This document shows, in pieces, positions 23,552 to 32,468 of a DNA stretch of 64,000 nt. Position numbers and translations under genes: made by a program. Each line of letters opens with the position of its first letter. Positions within the stretch are counted from its first letter, which is position 1. The stretch is from Gemmatimonadales bacterium. GTDB lineage: Bacteria > Gemmatimonadota > Gemmatimonadetes > Gemmatimonadales > GWC2-71-9. The notes beneath the pieces were generated by a model, which had not been told where the DNA came from, did no database searches, and saw nothing but the letters and a program-made list of their open reading frames with translations. The stretch lies in assembly GCA_019637315.1 (NCBI GenBank), contig JAHBVU010000016.1, positions 1 to 64,000 of the forward strand, written 5' to 3'.

Positions 23552-25327
23552 TTACTCTGTGTGGCCGGAGGGCGAGGCGACCACATCTCCGGCAGTGCGG
23601 AGGGCCCGAACCAGCAATTCGGCACGCTCAGGGACACAGCCCGTGCTCGTGAGGACGTGCCGTGCCATGCTGAGCGCGAGTTCCCGTTCGCCCATGACCG
23701 CGAGCCCCACACCCTGCCGCTCCAGGAACTGCTGCTCGCCCTCGCTGTGCGACCGGGCCACGATATCGATACTCGGATTGACCCGCCGCGCCAGCTCGAC
23801 GATCTGCCGAACCTGGTACGCCCCGGGTGCCGCGACAACCAGCACCTTGGCGTCTTCGAGGTGCACGTGGTCGAGCAGGCCCGGCCGGGAGGCGTCACCG
23901 TACAGGGCCGGCACGTCGCGCGCTCGGAGGTCCTCGACGACTTCGCGATTCTGCTCGACCACGACGTAGGGCGTCCCCTCGCGATCGAGCGCCTGCCCGA
24001 TGGTGCTCCCGACCCGACCGAACCCGATGATGACCGCGTGTCCGTGGAGGCGGCTTTCGGTCGCCGGGTCGGGCGACTCGAGCGCATCGCCGCGCGGCCG
24101 GTCGAAGAGGCGCGTGAGCAACGGCCGCTTCATGATGTACCGCTCGATTGCCGGTACGGCCTGGAACGCGACGGGATTGAGCGTAATCGAGAGAATCGCC
24201 CCTGCCAGGATCAGGCTGTTGCCCTCAGCGGGCAGCAAACCAAGCGACATGCCGAGCCCGGCCAGGATGAACGAGAACTCACCGATCTGCGCCAGACTGG
24301 CCGAGACGATGAGCGCCGTCCTGATGGGGTAGCGGAACAGCACGACGATGAGAAACGCGGCGACCGATTTACCGACCACGATGATCAGTACGACTTTGAG
24401 CACTGCCAGTGGGTTCCGAATCAGCACCGATGGATCGAAGAGCATGCCAACCGACACGAAGAACAGCACCGCGAACGCATCCTGCAGCGGAAGCGCCTCA
24501 GCGGCGGCCTGGTGACTCAGGTCGGACTCGGAAATCACGACACCGGCAAAGAAGGCGCCCAGGGCATAGGAGACCCCGAACAGCGCACCGGCGCCGAAGG
24601 CAATGCCGAGCGCGGCGGCCAGGACCGCCAGGGTAAACAGCTCGCGAAAGCCCGTCCGCGCCACCTGCGCAAGCAGCCACGGGATCAACCGGATGCCGAC
24701 AAAGAGCATCAACCCAATGAAGAGCGACACCTTGAGCAGTGTCGTCGTTATCGCCGTCCCGATACTGGTGGCCGCATTCGGATCGGTCGATGCGGTTCCG
24801 CCCAGCGGCACCGCCAGCGCAGGTAGCAGCACCAGCGCCAGGACCATCGCCAGGTCTTCGACGATCAACCAGCCGACTGCGATTCGTCCGTTGATCGAAT
24901 CGAGCAGCCCGCGTTCCTCGAGCGCACGCAGGAGGACGACCGTGCTGGCGACCGAAAGCGACAGACCGAACACGATGCCCTGACCCCAGGTCCAGCCCCA
25001 CCAGACGGCGACGGTCGCCCCAAGCGCGGTCGCGACCGCGATCTGTGCCACGGCCCCGGGTACGGCGATTTTGCGGACCGCCATCAGGTCCCGCATGGAG
25101 AAATGGAGGCCAACACCGAACATCAGCAGCATCACGCCAATCTCAGCGAGCTGATTGGCTAGACCAGAATCTGCCACGAATCCTGGCGTGAAGGGACCGA
25201 CGACAACGCCGGCGATGAGGTAGCCGACCAGCGGAGGAAGCTTGAACCGCGAGGCAACGAAGCCGAAGATGAATGCGAGGCCAAGACCAATGGATATTGT
25301 CGCAATCAACTCGGTATGATGCGGCAT
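23552..25327 (-). CDS. CPA2 cation/proton exchanger with C-terminal RCK_N domain, YbaL-like
   Basis: 591 residues from the ATG at 25327 (MPHHTELIATISIGLGLAF). Twelve to thirteen TM helices form the Na+/H+ exchanger domain; VEDLAMVLALVLLPAL carries the conserved acidic residue, and PPLVGYLIAGVVVGPFTPGF is the family N-terminal motif. At about residue 430 a TrkA/RCK_N nucleotide-binding domain follows (HAVIIGFGRVGSTIGQALDREG, VVEQNREVVEDLRARDVPALYGDA). This is the YbaL/KefB plan. No glutathione-responsive KefF/KefG gene is nearby, so it may be a K+/H+ antiporter regulated by nucleotides rather than by glutathione adducts. Confidence 0.9.
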   Translation of the reverse strand: MPHHTELIATISIGLGLAFIFGFVASRFKLPPLVGYLIAGVVVGPFTPGFVADSGLANQLAEIGVMLLMFGVGLHFSMRDLMAVRKIAVPGAVAQIAVATALGATVAVWWGWTWGQGIVFGLSLSVASTVVLLRALEERGLLDSINGRIAVGWLIVEDLAMVLALVLLPALAVPLGGTASTDPNAATSIGTAITTTLLKVSLFIGLMLFVGIRLIPWLLAQVARTGFRELFTLAVLAAALGIAFGAGALFGVSYALGAFFAGVVISESDLSHQAAAEALPLQDAFAVLFFVSVGMLFDPSVLIRNPLAVLKVVLIIVVGKSVAAFLIVVLFRYPIRTALIVSASLAQIGEFSFILAGLGMSLGLLPAEGNSLILAGAILSITLNPVAFQAVPAIERYIMKRPLLTRLFDRPRGDALESPDPATESRLHGHAVIIGFGRVGSTIGQALDREGTPYVVVEQNREVVEDLRARDVPALYGDASRPGLLDHVHLEDAKVLVVAAPGAYQVRQIVELARRVNPSIDIVARSHSEGEQQFLERQGVGLAVMGERELALSMARHVLTSTGCVPERAELLVRALRTAGDVVASPSGHTE

Positions 25328-25426
25328 AGAGCTCGTCCCGATGGTGAATCCCGGCTGCTGTCGGCAGGCCGGCAATGTCCACGGTCGGGCAGCCTCGGTC
25401 AACCCTCCAATGTCGTTGCCCCGTGC

Positions 25427-28135
25427 TTATTCGCCCTTGAGCACTTCGACCGGATCGAGGCGCGCGGCGTGGCGGGCCGGCCCGTACGTTGCCAGCGCGG
25501 CAACCACGAGCATGATCAGGGGGGCCAGCACGAACGCGAGGGGATCCCGAACACCAACGCCGTACACGAGGTTCCGCAGCAGGGAAGCCGCGAACCAGCC
25601 CCCGATCAGGCCGATTCCCGCGCCGGCCAGCGCGAGCGCGAGACCTCCCCGCATGACGAGGCCCAGCACGGCGCTGGCATCCGCGCCGAGCGCAGTTCGC
25701 ACCCCGATCTCACGACGCCTGAGGCCAACCAGGTAGGCCACCACCCCGTACAGTCCGACGATCGCGAGAATGAAGGCTGTCGCGGCAACACTGATTGCCG
25801 CCACTGTCATGGCTCGACGTGGCCCCCGATCGATCGCCAGCCGCTGCGCAAAGGTCGTGACGTTCGGCTGACCGCCGCTCGCTCGCGGCAGATCAGGATC
25901 GATGGCTGCGATGGTGCGCCAGAGCGGCTCGACCAGGGCATCCGGGGCGCCGCTCGCGCGGGCAACGACGTTCGTGAATAGCCAGGGGTTCCAGGTATAT
26001 GGGAGATAGACCTCCTCCGATGGAGTCGATTCTGCCCCGAAGTGGCGAACATCCCCGACCACGCCGATCACCACACCGGTGATCGGAGTGCCGGCATCGG
26101 GGAGCCAGCGGGCGGACCGGAAAACCGTGATCCGTCTCCCCAGCGGATCCGTGCCGCCAAAGTGGCGGCGGGCCAGTGCGTCGTTGATGATCAGGCCGTC
26201 GTTCGGCCCCGCCAGGTCGGCATCGGAGTAGCCCCGCCCCCGGAGAATCGGAATACCCATCGTTGCGAAATACTCGGGCGAGATGAGGCGAAAGGCGGCC
26301 TGCGGCGGCGAGACCCCGGGTTGCTCGGCCTCACCATCGACCACCAGTCGCGTCACGATGCCAGCCCGGCCGATCGGCGCGTGGTTGATCAGCGCTGCGG
26401 CCGTCACCCCGGGGGTGCGCTGCACCTCGTCGAGGACGCGGCGGTAGAGGGCCAGCGTCGCGTCGGGGCCGGGGTACCGAGCTTGATCCGGATAGAGGGA
26501 GAGCGCAAGCAGTCGGTCGGGATTAAAGCCGATCGGGGTGTTCGCCACCTGGATCAGGCTCCGGGTGAGAACCGCGGCGCCGACGAGCAGAGTGACCGCG
26601 AGCCCAACCTGGCCAACCACGAGGGCCTGCTGAGCACGGGTCCGCCCACCCGAGCCACGACCGGACCTGACGAGCTCCGCAACGGGACCGCGGGTGGCGC
26701 GGAGTGCGGGGAGCAGGCCGCTGAGCAACGCCGCGGCCCCGGCCAGAGCAACGGCGGCGAGACCGAGCCGCGGCTCGACTCGCACCTCTTCGAGACGGGG
26801 CAGCAGGTTCGGGACAGCGCGCTGCAGTGCGCGGAGCATCGTGCCTGCCAGCAGTAGCCCCAGCGCGGAGCCGAGCAGTGCTACGACGCTGCTCTCGAGC
26901 AGACGCAACCGAATCAGGGATCCGCGACTCGCGCCAAGCGCGGCGCGCACCGCGAGCTCGCGCTCGACCGCCTGGGCCCGGACCATCGCCAGCCCGGCGA
27001 CGTTGGCACAGGCAATGAGGAGCACCAGCGCAACCCCGCTCCCAAACAACAGGACGGTCCGCACCGGGCTGGGCACACCACGGTTGCCATATGCCAGGGG
27101 ATCATAGAGGAAGTCGCGAACCGGGATCAGCGCCACCCGGGTCCAGCCCTGCTGCTCGACGGGATGCGCCTCCGCCAGCCGGCTGGCCACCACACCCAGC
27201 GCAGCCTCGGCGCCGGCCCGTGTGGCCCCTGCGGCAATCCGGCCGACCACCAGCCCGTCGGCATGGTTACCCCGGTATGCTACCGCTGCCTGGTCCGCAG
27301 CAGGGAGCGCCCGAAACGGCAGATAGATCTGCGCCCACGACGGCAACTGGAAGCCGGGCGGCATCACCCCGACGATCGTGACAGGGCCGTCGACCAGCGA
27401 CAAGGTAGCCCCTATCGCGCTCCGATCACTGCCGAAGTAGCGCCGCCAGAAGTCGTATCCCAGCACGGCGACCCGCGCGGCAGCGAGGTCGTCCTCGCGG
27501 GTCAGAACCCGACCCAGCATGGGCGGCGTGCCTAACGCCTCGAAGAACGCCGAGGTGGGAAAGGCCACCAGAATCGCCTCCGCCGCCTCGCTCCGCCGCC
27601 AGATCATCTGGGTTCCCGGAACGTAGGCGATCCGGTCAAACCCCTCGGCCTGCGCCTCCCAGTCCTGCACGGTGGGATACGAGGGCAAGCGGATTCCGCC
27701 CGCGCGATGCGATTCGAACATCACCATGACACGATCGGGGTCGGCAAACGGCAGCGGCGTCAGCAGCAGACGGTCGGCGATGGCGACCACCGCCAGGGTA
27801 GCGCCGATCCCCAATGCGAGGATCATCGAGGCAGCCATGGTATATCCCGGCGCACGCCGGAGCCCGCGGAGAACCAGCCTGAGGTCGAGCATCCAGGCCG
27901 CCCACCGTTCGCTCAAGCGACTCCGACGACGATGAGCCACCGCCTCAGCCCTGGTGCGACGGTGTGTCTCGGCCATCGACCCCAGCTGCCGGCGCGCCTC
28001 CGACTCGGCATCCTCGCGGGACATTCCGGACTGGATCAGCGCATCCACTTTATGGGCCAGGTGGCTTTCGAGCTCATCCCGGACCTCGTCGTCGACACCC
28101 GGTTCACGACCGGCAAGGCGGAAGATCCTGCGCAT
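25427..28135 (-). CDS. Orphan MacB/FtsX-type permease (ADOP family)
   Basis: 902 residues from the ATG at 28135, sharing one base with the PadR stop (TGATG). The first 80 residues are the soluble prefix of this family (DEVRDELESHLAHKVDALIQSGMSREDAE, ARRQLGSM). They are followed by a first TM helix after LRLVLRGLRRAPGYTMAAS. Two MacB-type periplasmic domains alternate with two FtsX permease blocks of three helices each (LFGSGVALVLLIACANVAGL and IVGLYGVVAYLVGLRRREIGVRTALGA). No ATPase gene accompanies it. Such duplicated permeases are abundant in Acidobacteriota and Gemmatimonadota, and their transport role is unproven. Confidence 0.92.
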   Translation of the reverse strand: MRRIFRLAGREPGVDDEVRDELESHLAHKVDALIQSGMSREDAESEARRQLGSMAETHRRTRAEAVAHRRRSRLSERWAAWMLDLRLVLRGLRRAPGYTMAASMILALGIGATLAVVAIADRLLLTPLPFADPDRVMVMFESHRAGGIRLPSYPTVQDWEAQAEGFDRIAYVPGTQMIWRRSEAAEAILVAFPTSAFFEALGTPPMLGRVLTREDDLAAARVAVLGYDFWRRYFGSDRSAIGATLSLVDGPVTIVGVMPPGFQLPSWAQIYLPFRALPAADQAAVAYRGNHADGLVVGRIAAGATRAGAEAALGVVASRLAEAHPVEQQGWTRVALIPVRDFLYDPLAYGNRGVPSPVRTVLLFGSGVALVLLIACANVAGLAMVRAQAVERELAVRAALGASRGSLIRLRLLESSVVALLGSALGLLLAGTMLRALQRAVPNLLPRLEEVRVEPRLGLAAVALAGAAALLSGLLPALRATRGPVAELVRSGRGSGGRTRAQQALVVGQVGLAVTLLVGAAVLTRSLIQVANTPIGFNPDRLLALSLYPDQARYPGPDATLALYRRVLDEVQRTPGVTAAALINHAPIGRAGIVTRLVVDGEAEQPGVSPPQAAFRLISPEYFATMGIPILRGRGYSDADLAGPNDGLIINDALARRHFGGTDPLGRRITVFRSARWLPDAGTPITGVVIGVVGDVRHFGAESTPSEEVYLPYTWNPWLFTNVVARASGAPDALVEPLWRTIAAIDPDLPRASGGQPNVTTFAQRLAIDRGPRRAMTVAAISVAATAFILAIVGLYGVVAYLVGLRRREIGVRTALGADASAVLGLVMRGGLALALAGAGIGLIGGWFAASLLRNLVYGVGVRDPLAFVLAPLIMLVVAALATYGPARHAARLDPVEVLKGE

Positions 28136-28479
28136 CAGCCCGCCGATCGCTCGACGGGGCGAAGCACCTTGGCCACGGCCTCGACATAGCGGTCCCAAGC
28201 CGCCGTGGCCGCCCGAAGCTCGCGCCGCCCCTTTGCCGTCAAGCGATAGTACTTGGCGCGCCGATTGTTCTCAGACAGGCCCCATTCCGACTCCAGTAAG
28301 CCCCGCTTCTCGAGGCGGTGCAGCGCCGGATAGAGTGCCCCCTCTTCGACCAGAAGCGCCTGATCCGTGCGTTCCTTGATCCAGGTCGTGATCGCATACC
28401 CGTGCAACGCCCGGCCCCACGACAGCGTTCGAAGGATCAGAATGTCGAGAGTGCCCTGCAGAAGATCGAGGCCTGCCAT
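28135..28479 (-). CDS. PadR-family transcriptional regulator
   Basis: 114 residues with the PadR winged helix: LLQGTLDILILRTLSWGRALHGYAI, then VEEGALYPALHRLEKRGLLES and WGLSENNRRAKYYRLTAKG. A short C-terminal helix (ATAAWDRYVEAVAKVL) is the subfamily-2 dimerisation element. It is translationally coupled to the orphan permease gene and almost certainly regulates this pair. Upstream are a good AGGGGAAG ribosome-binding site, a TTAT-N2-ATAA palindrome and a 10-base direct repeat. The ligand is unknown. Confidence 0.93.
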   Translation of the reverse strand: MAGLDLLQGTLDILILRTLSWGRALHGYAITTWIKERTDQALLVEEGALYPALHRLEKRGLLESEWGLSENNRRAKYYRLTAKGRRELRAATAAWDRYVEAVAKVLRPVERSAG

Positions 28480-28482
28480 GCT

Positions 28483-28526
28483 CTTCCCCTAATTTGCTTA
28501 TGGATAACATCGCACGCTTCCCCTAA
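28483..28526 (-). promoter_or_regulatory. PadR upstream region: direct repeat and small palindrome
   Basis: The 10-base element TTAGGGGAAG (minus strand) occurs at 28492-28483 and again at 28526-28517, 34 bases apart. The proximal copy contains the ribosome-binding site. Between them lies TTAT-CC-ATAA (28507-28498). Possible autoregulatory operator for the PadR protein. Confidence 0.4.
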
Positions 28527-28727
28527 ACCCGCAATGGGGCAGCCGATTCCGGCCAGTAATCGGATGACAACTCGCCGCACCAGCTTGCGGTTACCGGGAA
28601 CGGACCCTACCTTCGCCTTCCCGCCTTGTTACCGGATGCGCCTCCTGCAGCTCCGAATCTGGGGCTCGCAGAGCCTCCCGTTCTCGGCACGCCAGCGGAA
28701 CCGGAGCATACGCGCCTGGAGATTTCC

Positions 28728-29984
28728 GTGACAGCTCTACAAACGCGGCTTGGCCCTTCAGGTCGTCTTGGCCGAATCCTGCAATACGCTGGCAAGTTGC
28801 TGCGCGATGGCTGGCTGATCGTAGGTGGCGTTCTGGTGCTGCTGCTGGCGCTCGAGTTCACCTATCGGGCGCAGGCGGGCGTGCGGCGGGCCGTCCTGAG
28901 CAACAATCTCAGTGAGACCCTCTTTCCCGCCTCCGCCCCCGACTGGGTCGACGCCTACCTGAGGGAGGAACTCGCCACGTACGACCTCAACTGGCGCCCC
29001 TATGTGTACTTCCGCAGAGCGCCGTTCGCCGGGCGGTACATCAACATTGATTCGACTGGAAAGCGGGTAACGTTTCCTGCGGCGTCATCCGACCGACCCG
29101 TGGTGTGGCTTTTCGGCGGCTCGACGATGTTCGGGACGTTCCAGCGAGACAGCCAGACTATCGCGTCGGTCCTTGCTGCGCAGCTTCGCGATCGAGGCAA
29201 CTCGAGCCAAGTGGTCAACTGGGGCGAAACCGGGTACGTCTTCACGCAGGAAGTCATCGAGTTGCTGCTCCAGCTGCGCGACGGCGCCCGCCCCGACGTC
29301 GTGGTGTTCTACGACGGTATCAATGAGGTCGTCGCGGCAATTCAGCACCGTGCCGGCGTGCCTCAGAACGAGCAACAGCGGGCGCGCGACTTCGCGTTTG
29401 GCCGAACGGTGTTTTCCTGGAATCGAGACCTGGCGGCCGATGGCCGGGCACTCGGCGCCCTTGCTGGGGTGGCTATGACCCGGTCGCAGTTGTTCGCTCG
29501 GCTCGTGAACTTGCGCGCTGAGTCAGCGCCACTGCGAGAGCCCTCAGCTGTGACCCGTGAAGTTGTCCGAACCTACGTCGAAACCGTGCGCTTGGTTGAG
29601 GCCGCCGCCGAGCGCTACGGGTTTGAGCCGATCTATCTCTGGCAACCGACCCTTCATGCCAGCGATAAGGCCCTCAGTCCCGAGGAGAGCGAGCTGATGG
29701 ATCGAGTCGAGGCCAGCCCCTTCCATAGTCTGGTGCGACAGGTTCACGTCAACATTGCTGCGGCAATCGATTCGGCCATGACCGGGGTGGCCGACAGCCG
29801 ATTCCTCAATCTTGCCCGCGTGTTTGCCGGGAATCCCGAACCGATCTTCGTCGATATCGTCGGCCACACAGTCGAAGCTGCCAATCCGCTCATCGTGGAT
29901 CGAATAGCGCCCCTCGTCGCGGCCGCGCTGGCAACGCCGCGAGCGCGCGGACCGGCGAGGTCGGCAGGGTCGAGTCTGCCCTGA
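28728..29984 (+). CDS. Membrane-anchored SGNH/GDSL hydrolase-like protein
   Basis: 418 residues from a GTG at 28728 with TGGAG eight bases upstream; a TTG at 28626 would extend it through a non-conserved stretch. One TM helix near the N-terminus (GWLIVGGVLVLLLALEF) anchors an extracytoplasmic domain. The SGNH blocks are visible: WLFGGSTMFGT supplies the nucleophile serine region, VNWGETGYVFTQEV the glycine, FYDGINEVVA the asparagine, and VDIVGHTVEAAN near the C-terminus the Asp/His pair. Such proteins often deacetylate or acetylate cell-surface glycans; here the substrate is unknown. Stands alone, convergent with pilC. Confidence 0.75.
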   Translation: MTALQTRLGPSGRLGRILQYAGKLLRDGWLIVGGVLVLLLALEFTYRAQAGVRRAVLSNNLSETLFPASAPDWVDAYLREELATYDLNWRPYVYFRRAPFAGRYINIDSTGKRVTFPAASSDRPVVWLFGGSTMFGTFQRDSQTIASVLAAQLRDRGNSSQVVNWGETGYVFTQEVIELLLQLRDGARPDVVVFYDGINEVVAAIQHRAGVPQNEQQRARDFAFGRTVFSWNRDLAADGRALGALAGVAMTRSQLFARLVNLRAESAPLREPSAVTREVVRTYVETVRLVEAAAERYGFEPIYLWQPTLHASDKALSPEESELMDRVEASPFHSLVRQVHVNIAAAIDSAMTGVADSRFLNLARVFAGNPEPIFVDIVGHTVEAANPLIVDRIAPLVAAALATPRARGPARSAGSSLP

Positions 29985-29991
29985 AACGGAC

Positions 29992-30027
29992 GAGGCGCGG
30001 CGGCCCCAGTTCGGACCGCCGCGCCTC
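29992..30027. terminator. Bidirectional hairpin between the SGNH gene and pilC
   Basis: GAGGCGCGGCGG and CCGCCGCGCCTC form a perfect 12-bp stem with a 12-base loop in the 66-base gap between two convergent genes. It has no T-tract on either strand. Confidence 0.6.
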
Positions 30028-30050
30028 CCCCTCAGCCACAACGCTTCGGG

Positions 30051-31259
30051 TTACTGAACCGCGTTGACCATGTCGAAGATCGGCAGGTACATCGCCACCA
30101 CCATGCCGCCGACGATGACGCCGAGCACCACGATCATGATCGGCTCCATCAGCGAGAGCAGTGCGCTCACCGCCACGTCCACCTCTGCATCATAGAAGTC
30201 CGCGATCTTGGACAACATGTCGTCGAGGCCGCCGGTTTGCTCACCGACCGCGATCATCGAGATCACCATCGGCGGAAAGACATTGGACGCCTGGAGCGGC
30301 CCGGCTATCGTATCACCACCGGCAATCGAGGCCCGGGACTGCATCACGGCGTCGTGAATGACCCGGTTGCCCGCGGTCTTGGCGGTGATCTCGAGCCCAT
30401 CGAGGATCGACACACCAGAGGAAATCAGGGTGCCGAGCGTCCGGGTGAACCGGGACACTGCCGACTTGCGGAGCAAGTCACCAATGACTGGTGCTCGCAG
30501 GAGGGCACCGTCGACGGTACGGCGTCCGTTCGGCGTCAGGTAGTATTGTCGGCCGAGGAAGATGGCCGCCGCGATGCTGCCGAGGATAACCCACCACCAT
30601 TGGATCAATCCGCTCGACAGGGCGATCACGATCCGGGTCGGCAGCGGGAGTTCCATCGCGACCGTCGCGAACATCGCCTCGAACGTCGGAATTACGAAGA
30701 TCAGCAGGACCGCGATGGCAATCACGGCCACCGAGATGATCACGGCCGGGTAGACCATCGCGCCTTTGACCTTGCGGATCAGGGCGTCGTTCTTTTCGAG
30801 GAAGGTCGCCAGGCGGAGGAGGATCGTGTCGAGAATACCGCCCGCCTCGCCGGCCGCCACCATGTTGACGTAGAGATCCGGAAATGCCTTCGGATGCTTG
30901 CGGAACGCATCGGCGAGCGTGTTACCGGCTTCGACGTCGAAGACGACCTGCTTGACGATGTCCTTGAGCGCCTTGTTCTCGGTTTGCTGGGCCAGAATGG
31001 TGAGGGACTGCACCAGTGGCAGACCCGCATTGATCATGGTGGCAAACTGTCGCGTGAAGATGACGAGGTCGCGGGTGGTTACGCGGCCCGCTCCTGGCAG
31101 CTTGAACGCGTACTGTTTCGGTTGCTCTCGAACCGTGACGAGCAGCAGCCGGTTCTTCTTGAGGTACGCCATGACGTCGTCCTTGGACGGGACGTCGAGG
31201 GTACCCTTCATGATCTGTCCGCTCGTCGTGTTCTTCGCGGTATACTCGAATACGGCCAT
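30051..31259 (-). CDS. pilC: Type IV pilus inner-membrane platform protein PilC
   Basis: 402 residues with the duplicated GspF/PilC fold. The N-terminal cytosolic domain (MAVFEYTAKNTTSGQIMKGTLD) leads to the first copy (FTRQFATMINAGLPLVQSLTILAQQTENKALKDI). The second copy is FTRTLGTLISSGVSILDGLEITAKTAGN. Three TM helices are visible, the last close to the C-terminus (PIMIVVLGVIVGGMVVAMYL). PilC couples the PilB and PilT motors to pilus assembly and disassembly. It lies 18 bases after pilT and completes the pilB-pilT-pilC operon. Confidence 0.95.
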   Translation of the reverse strand: MAVFEYTAKNTTSGQIMKGTLDVPSKDDVMAYLKKNRLLLVTVREQPKQYAFKLPGAGRVTTRDLVIFTRQFATMINAGLPLVQSLTILAQQTENKALKDIVKQVVFDVEAGNTLADAFRKHPKAFPDLYVNMVAAGEAGGILDTILLRLATFLEKNDALIRKVKGAMVYPAVIISVAVIAIAVLLIFVIPTFEAMFATVAMELPLPTRIVIALSSGLIQWWWVILGSIAAAIFLGRQYYLTPNGRRTVDGALLRAPVIGDLLRKSAVSRFTRTLGTLISSGVSILDGLEITAKTAGNRVIHDAVMQSRASIAGGDTIAGPLQASNVFPPMVISMIAVGEQTGGLDDMLSKIADFYDAEVDVAVSALLSLMEPIMIVVLGVIVGGMVVAMYLPIFDMVNAVQ

Positions 31260-31277
31260 GTCTTGGTCCTCGCCTCG

Positions 31278-32468
31278 CTATCGCCGAGCCAGCACGCGGT
31301 CGCTCTTTTCCTTGGGCAGTTCGGCAATGGCCTGCTCGTCCATGGGCTTCTCGCCGATCATGCGCAGGAACTCGTTGGGCTCCTGAGCAACCCGAAGGCA
31401 TTCTTCCTTGACTACTTCTCGTGTCATGTACAGCTGGTACAGAGAATCCGTCATGGTCTGCATTCCATGCTTCTTGCCGGACTGCAGCGCCGAGTAGATC
31501 TGATGGATTTTGTCGTCGCGAATCAGGGCGCGGATCGCCGGAGTGGCGACCATGATTTCGCAGGCCATGACCCGCCCGCGGCCCCTGGCTCTCTGCAACA
31601 GGGTCTGGGTTACGACCCCCTCGAGCACAAAGGCGAGCTGGGCCCGAATCTGCGACTGCTGATTATGGGGAAAGACGTCGATGATGCGGTTGATCGACTC
31701 TGCGGCAGAATTGGTGTGCAATGTGGCCAGCACCAGATGGCCGGTTTCCGCGATCGTCAGCGCGGCGGCCACCGTTTCCAGGTCGCGCATTTCGCCTACC
31801 AGAATCACGTCCGGGTCTTCGCGAAGCGCATACTTGAGCGCCGCCGAGAACGACTTGGTATCCGTCCCAACCTCGCGCTGGTTGACGATACAGCTCTGGT
31901 GGCGATGGATGAACTCGATGGGATCTTCGACCGTAATGATGTGACCCTTACGATCCTTGTTGATCTTGTCGATCACCGCAGCAAGCGTCGTCGACTTTCC
32001 GGAACCGGTCGGGCCAGTCACCAGGATCAGCCCCCGCGGCCGCTCGGAAAGGCGAGCCATGACAGGAGGAAGACCAAGTTCGTCGAAGGTGCGGACGCTG
32101 AAAGGAATCATCCGAAGCACCATGGCCACACAGCCGCGCTGTTTGAACACGTTGCCGCGGAAGCGGGCCAGATTCTGGATCCCGAACGAGAAGTCGAGTT
32201 CGTCGTCGAGTTCGAACCGCTTCTTCTGCGACTCGGTCAGGACCGAGTACGCCAGCTGGATGGTGTCCTTTGGTGTCAGCACATGATCGACGGAACAGTC
32301 GCCAATGTCGCCGTCGATCCGCAGCTTGGGCCGCTCACCGGCCGTGATGTGCAGATCGGACGCATCCTTGTCGATCATCTCCTGGAGGAGTGACCGGAGA
32401 TTGAGCCGGTTCTGCCCTGCGGCCCCGCCCGCCGCACCATCCTGAACCCGCAGGTCGCTCTCGCTCAT
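31278..32468 (-). CDS. pilT: Twitching motility/pilus retraction ATPase PilT
   Basis: 396 residues. Walker A is GPTGSGKSTT, followed by the Asp box ITVEDPIEFIH and Walker B VILVGEMRDLETV, with a His box in GHLVLATLHTNSAAES. The PilT-specific C-terminal motif AIRALIRDDKIHQIYSALQSG, required for retraction in other species, is present. The first 35 residues are a variable, Ala/Gly-rich extension. It powers pilus disassembly. The start codon overlaps the pilB stop by ATGA, so extension and retraction motors are made from one transcript. Confidence 0.96.
   Translation of the reverse strand: MSESDLRVQDGAAGGAAGQNRLNLRSLLQEMIDKDASDLHITAGERPKLRIDGDIGDCSVDHVLTPKDTIQLAYSVLTESQKKRFELDDELDFSFGIQNLARFRGNVFKQRGCVAMVLRMIPFSVRTFDELGLPPVMARLSERPRGLILVTGPTGSGKSTTLAAVIDKINKDRKGHIITVEDPIEFIHRHQSCIVNQREVGTDTKSFSAALKYALREDPDVILVGEMRDLETVAAALTIAETGHLVLATLHTNSAAESINRIIDVFPHNQQSQIRAQLAFVLEGVVTQTLLQRARGRGRVMACEIMVATPAIRALIRDDKIHQIYSALQSGKKHGMQTMTDSLYQLYMTREVVKEECLRVAQEPNEFLRMIGEKPMDEQAIAELPKEKSDRVLARR

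Noticed and set aside
30237-32393. 718-codon open frame on the plus strand opposite pilC and pilT
   Set aside because: It is antisense to well-identified genes, has no recognisable domain and arises from the codon bias of a high-GC genome.
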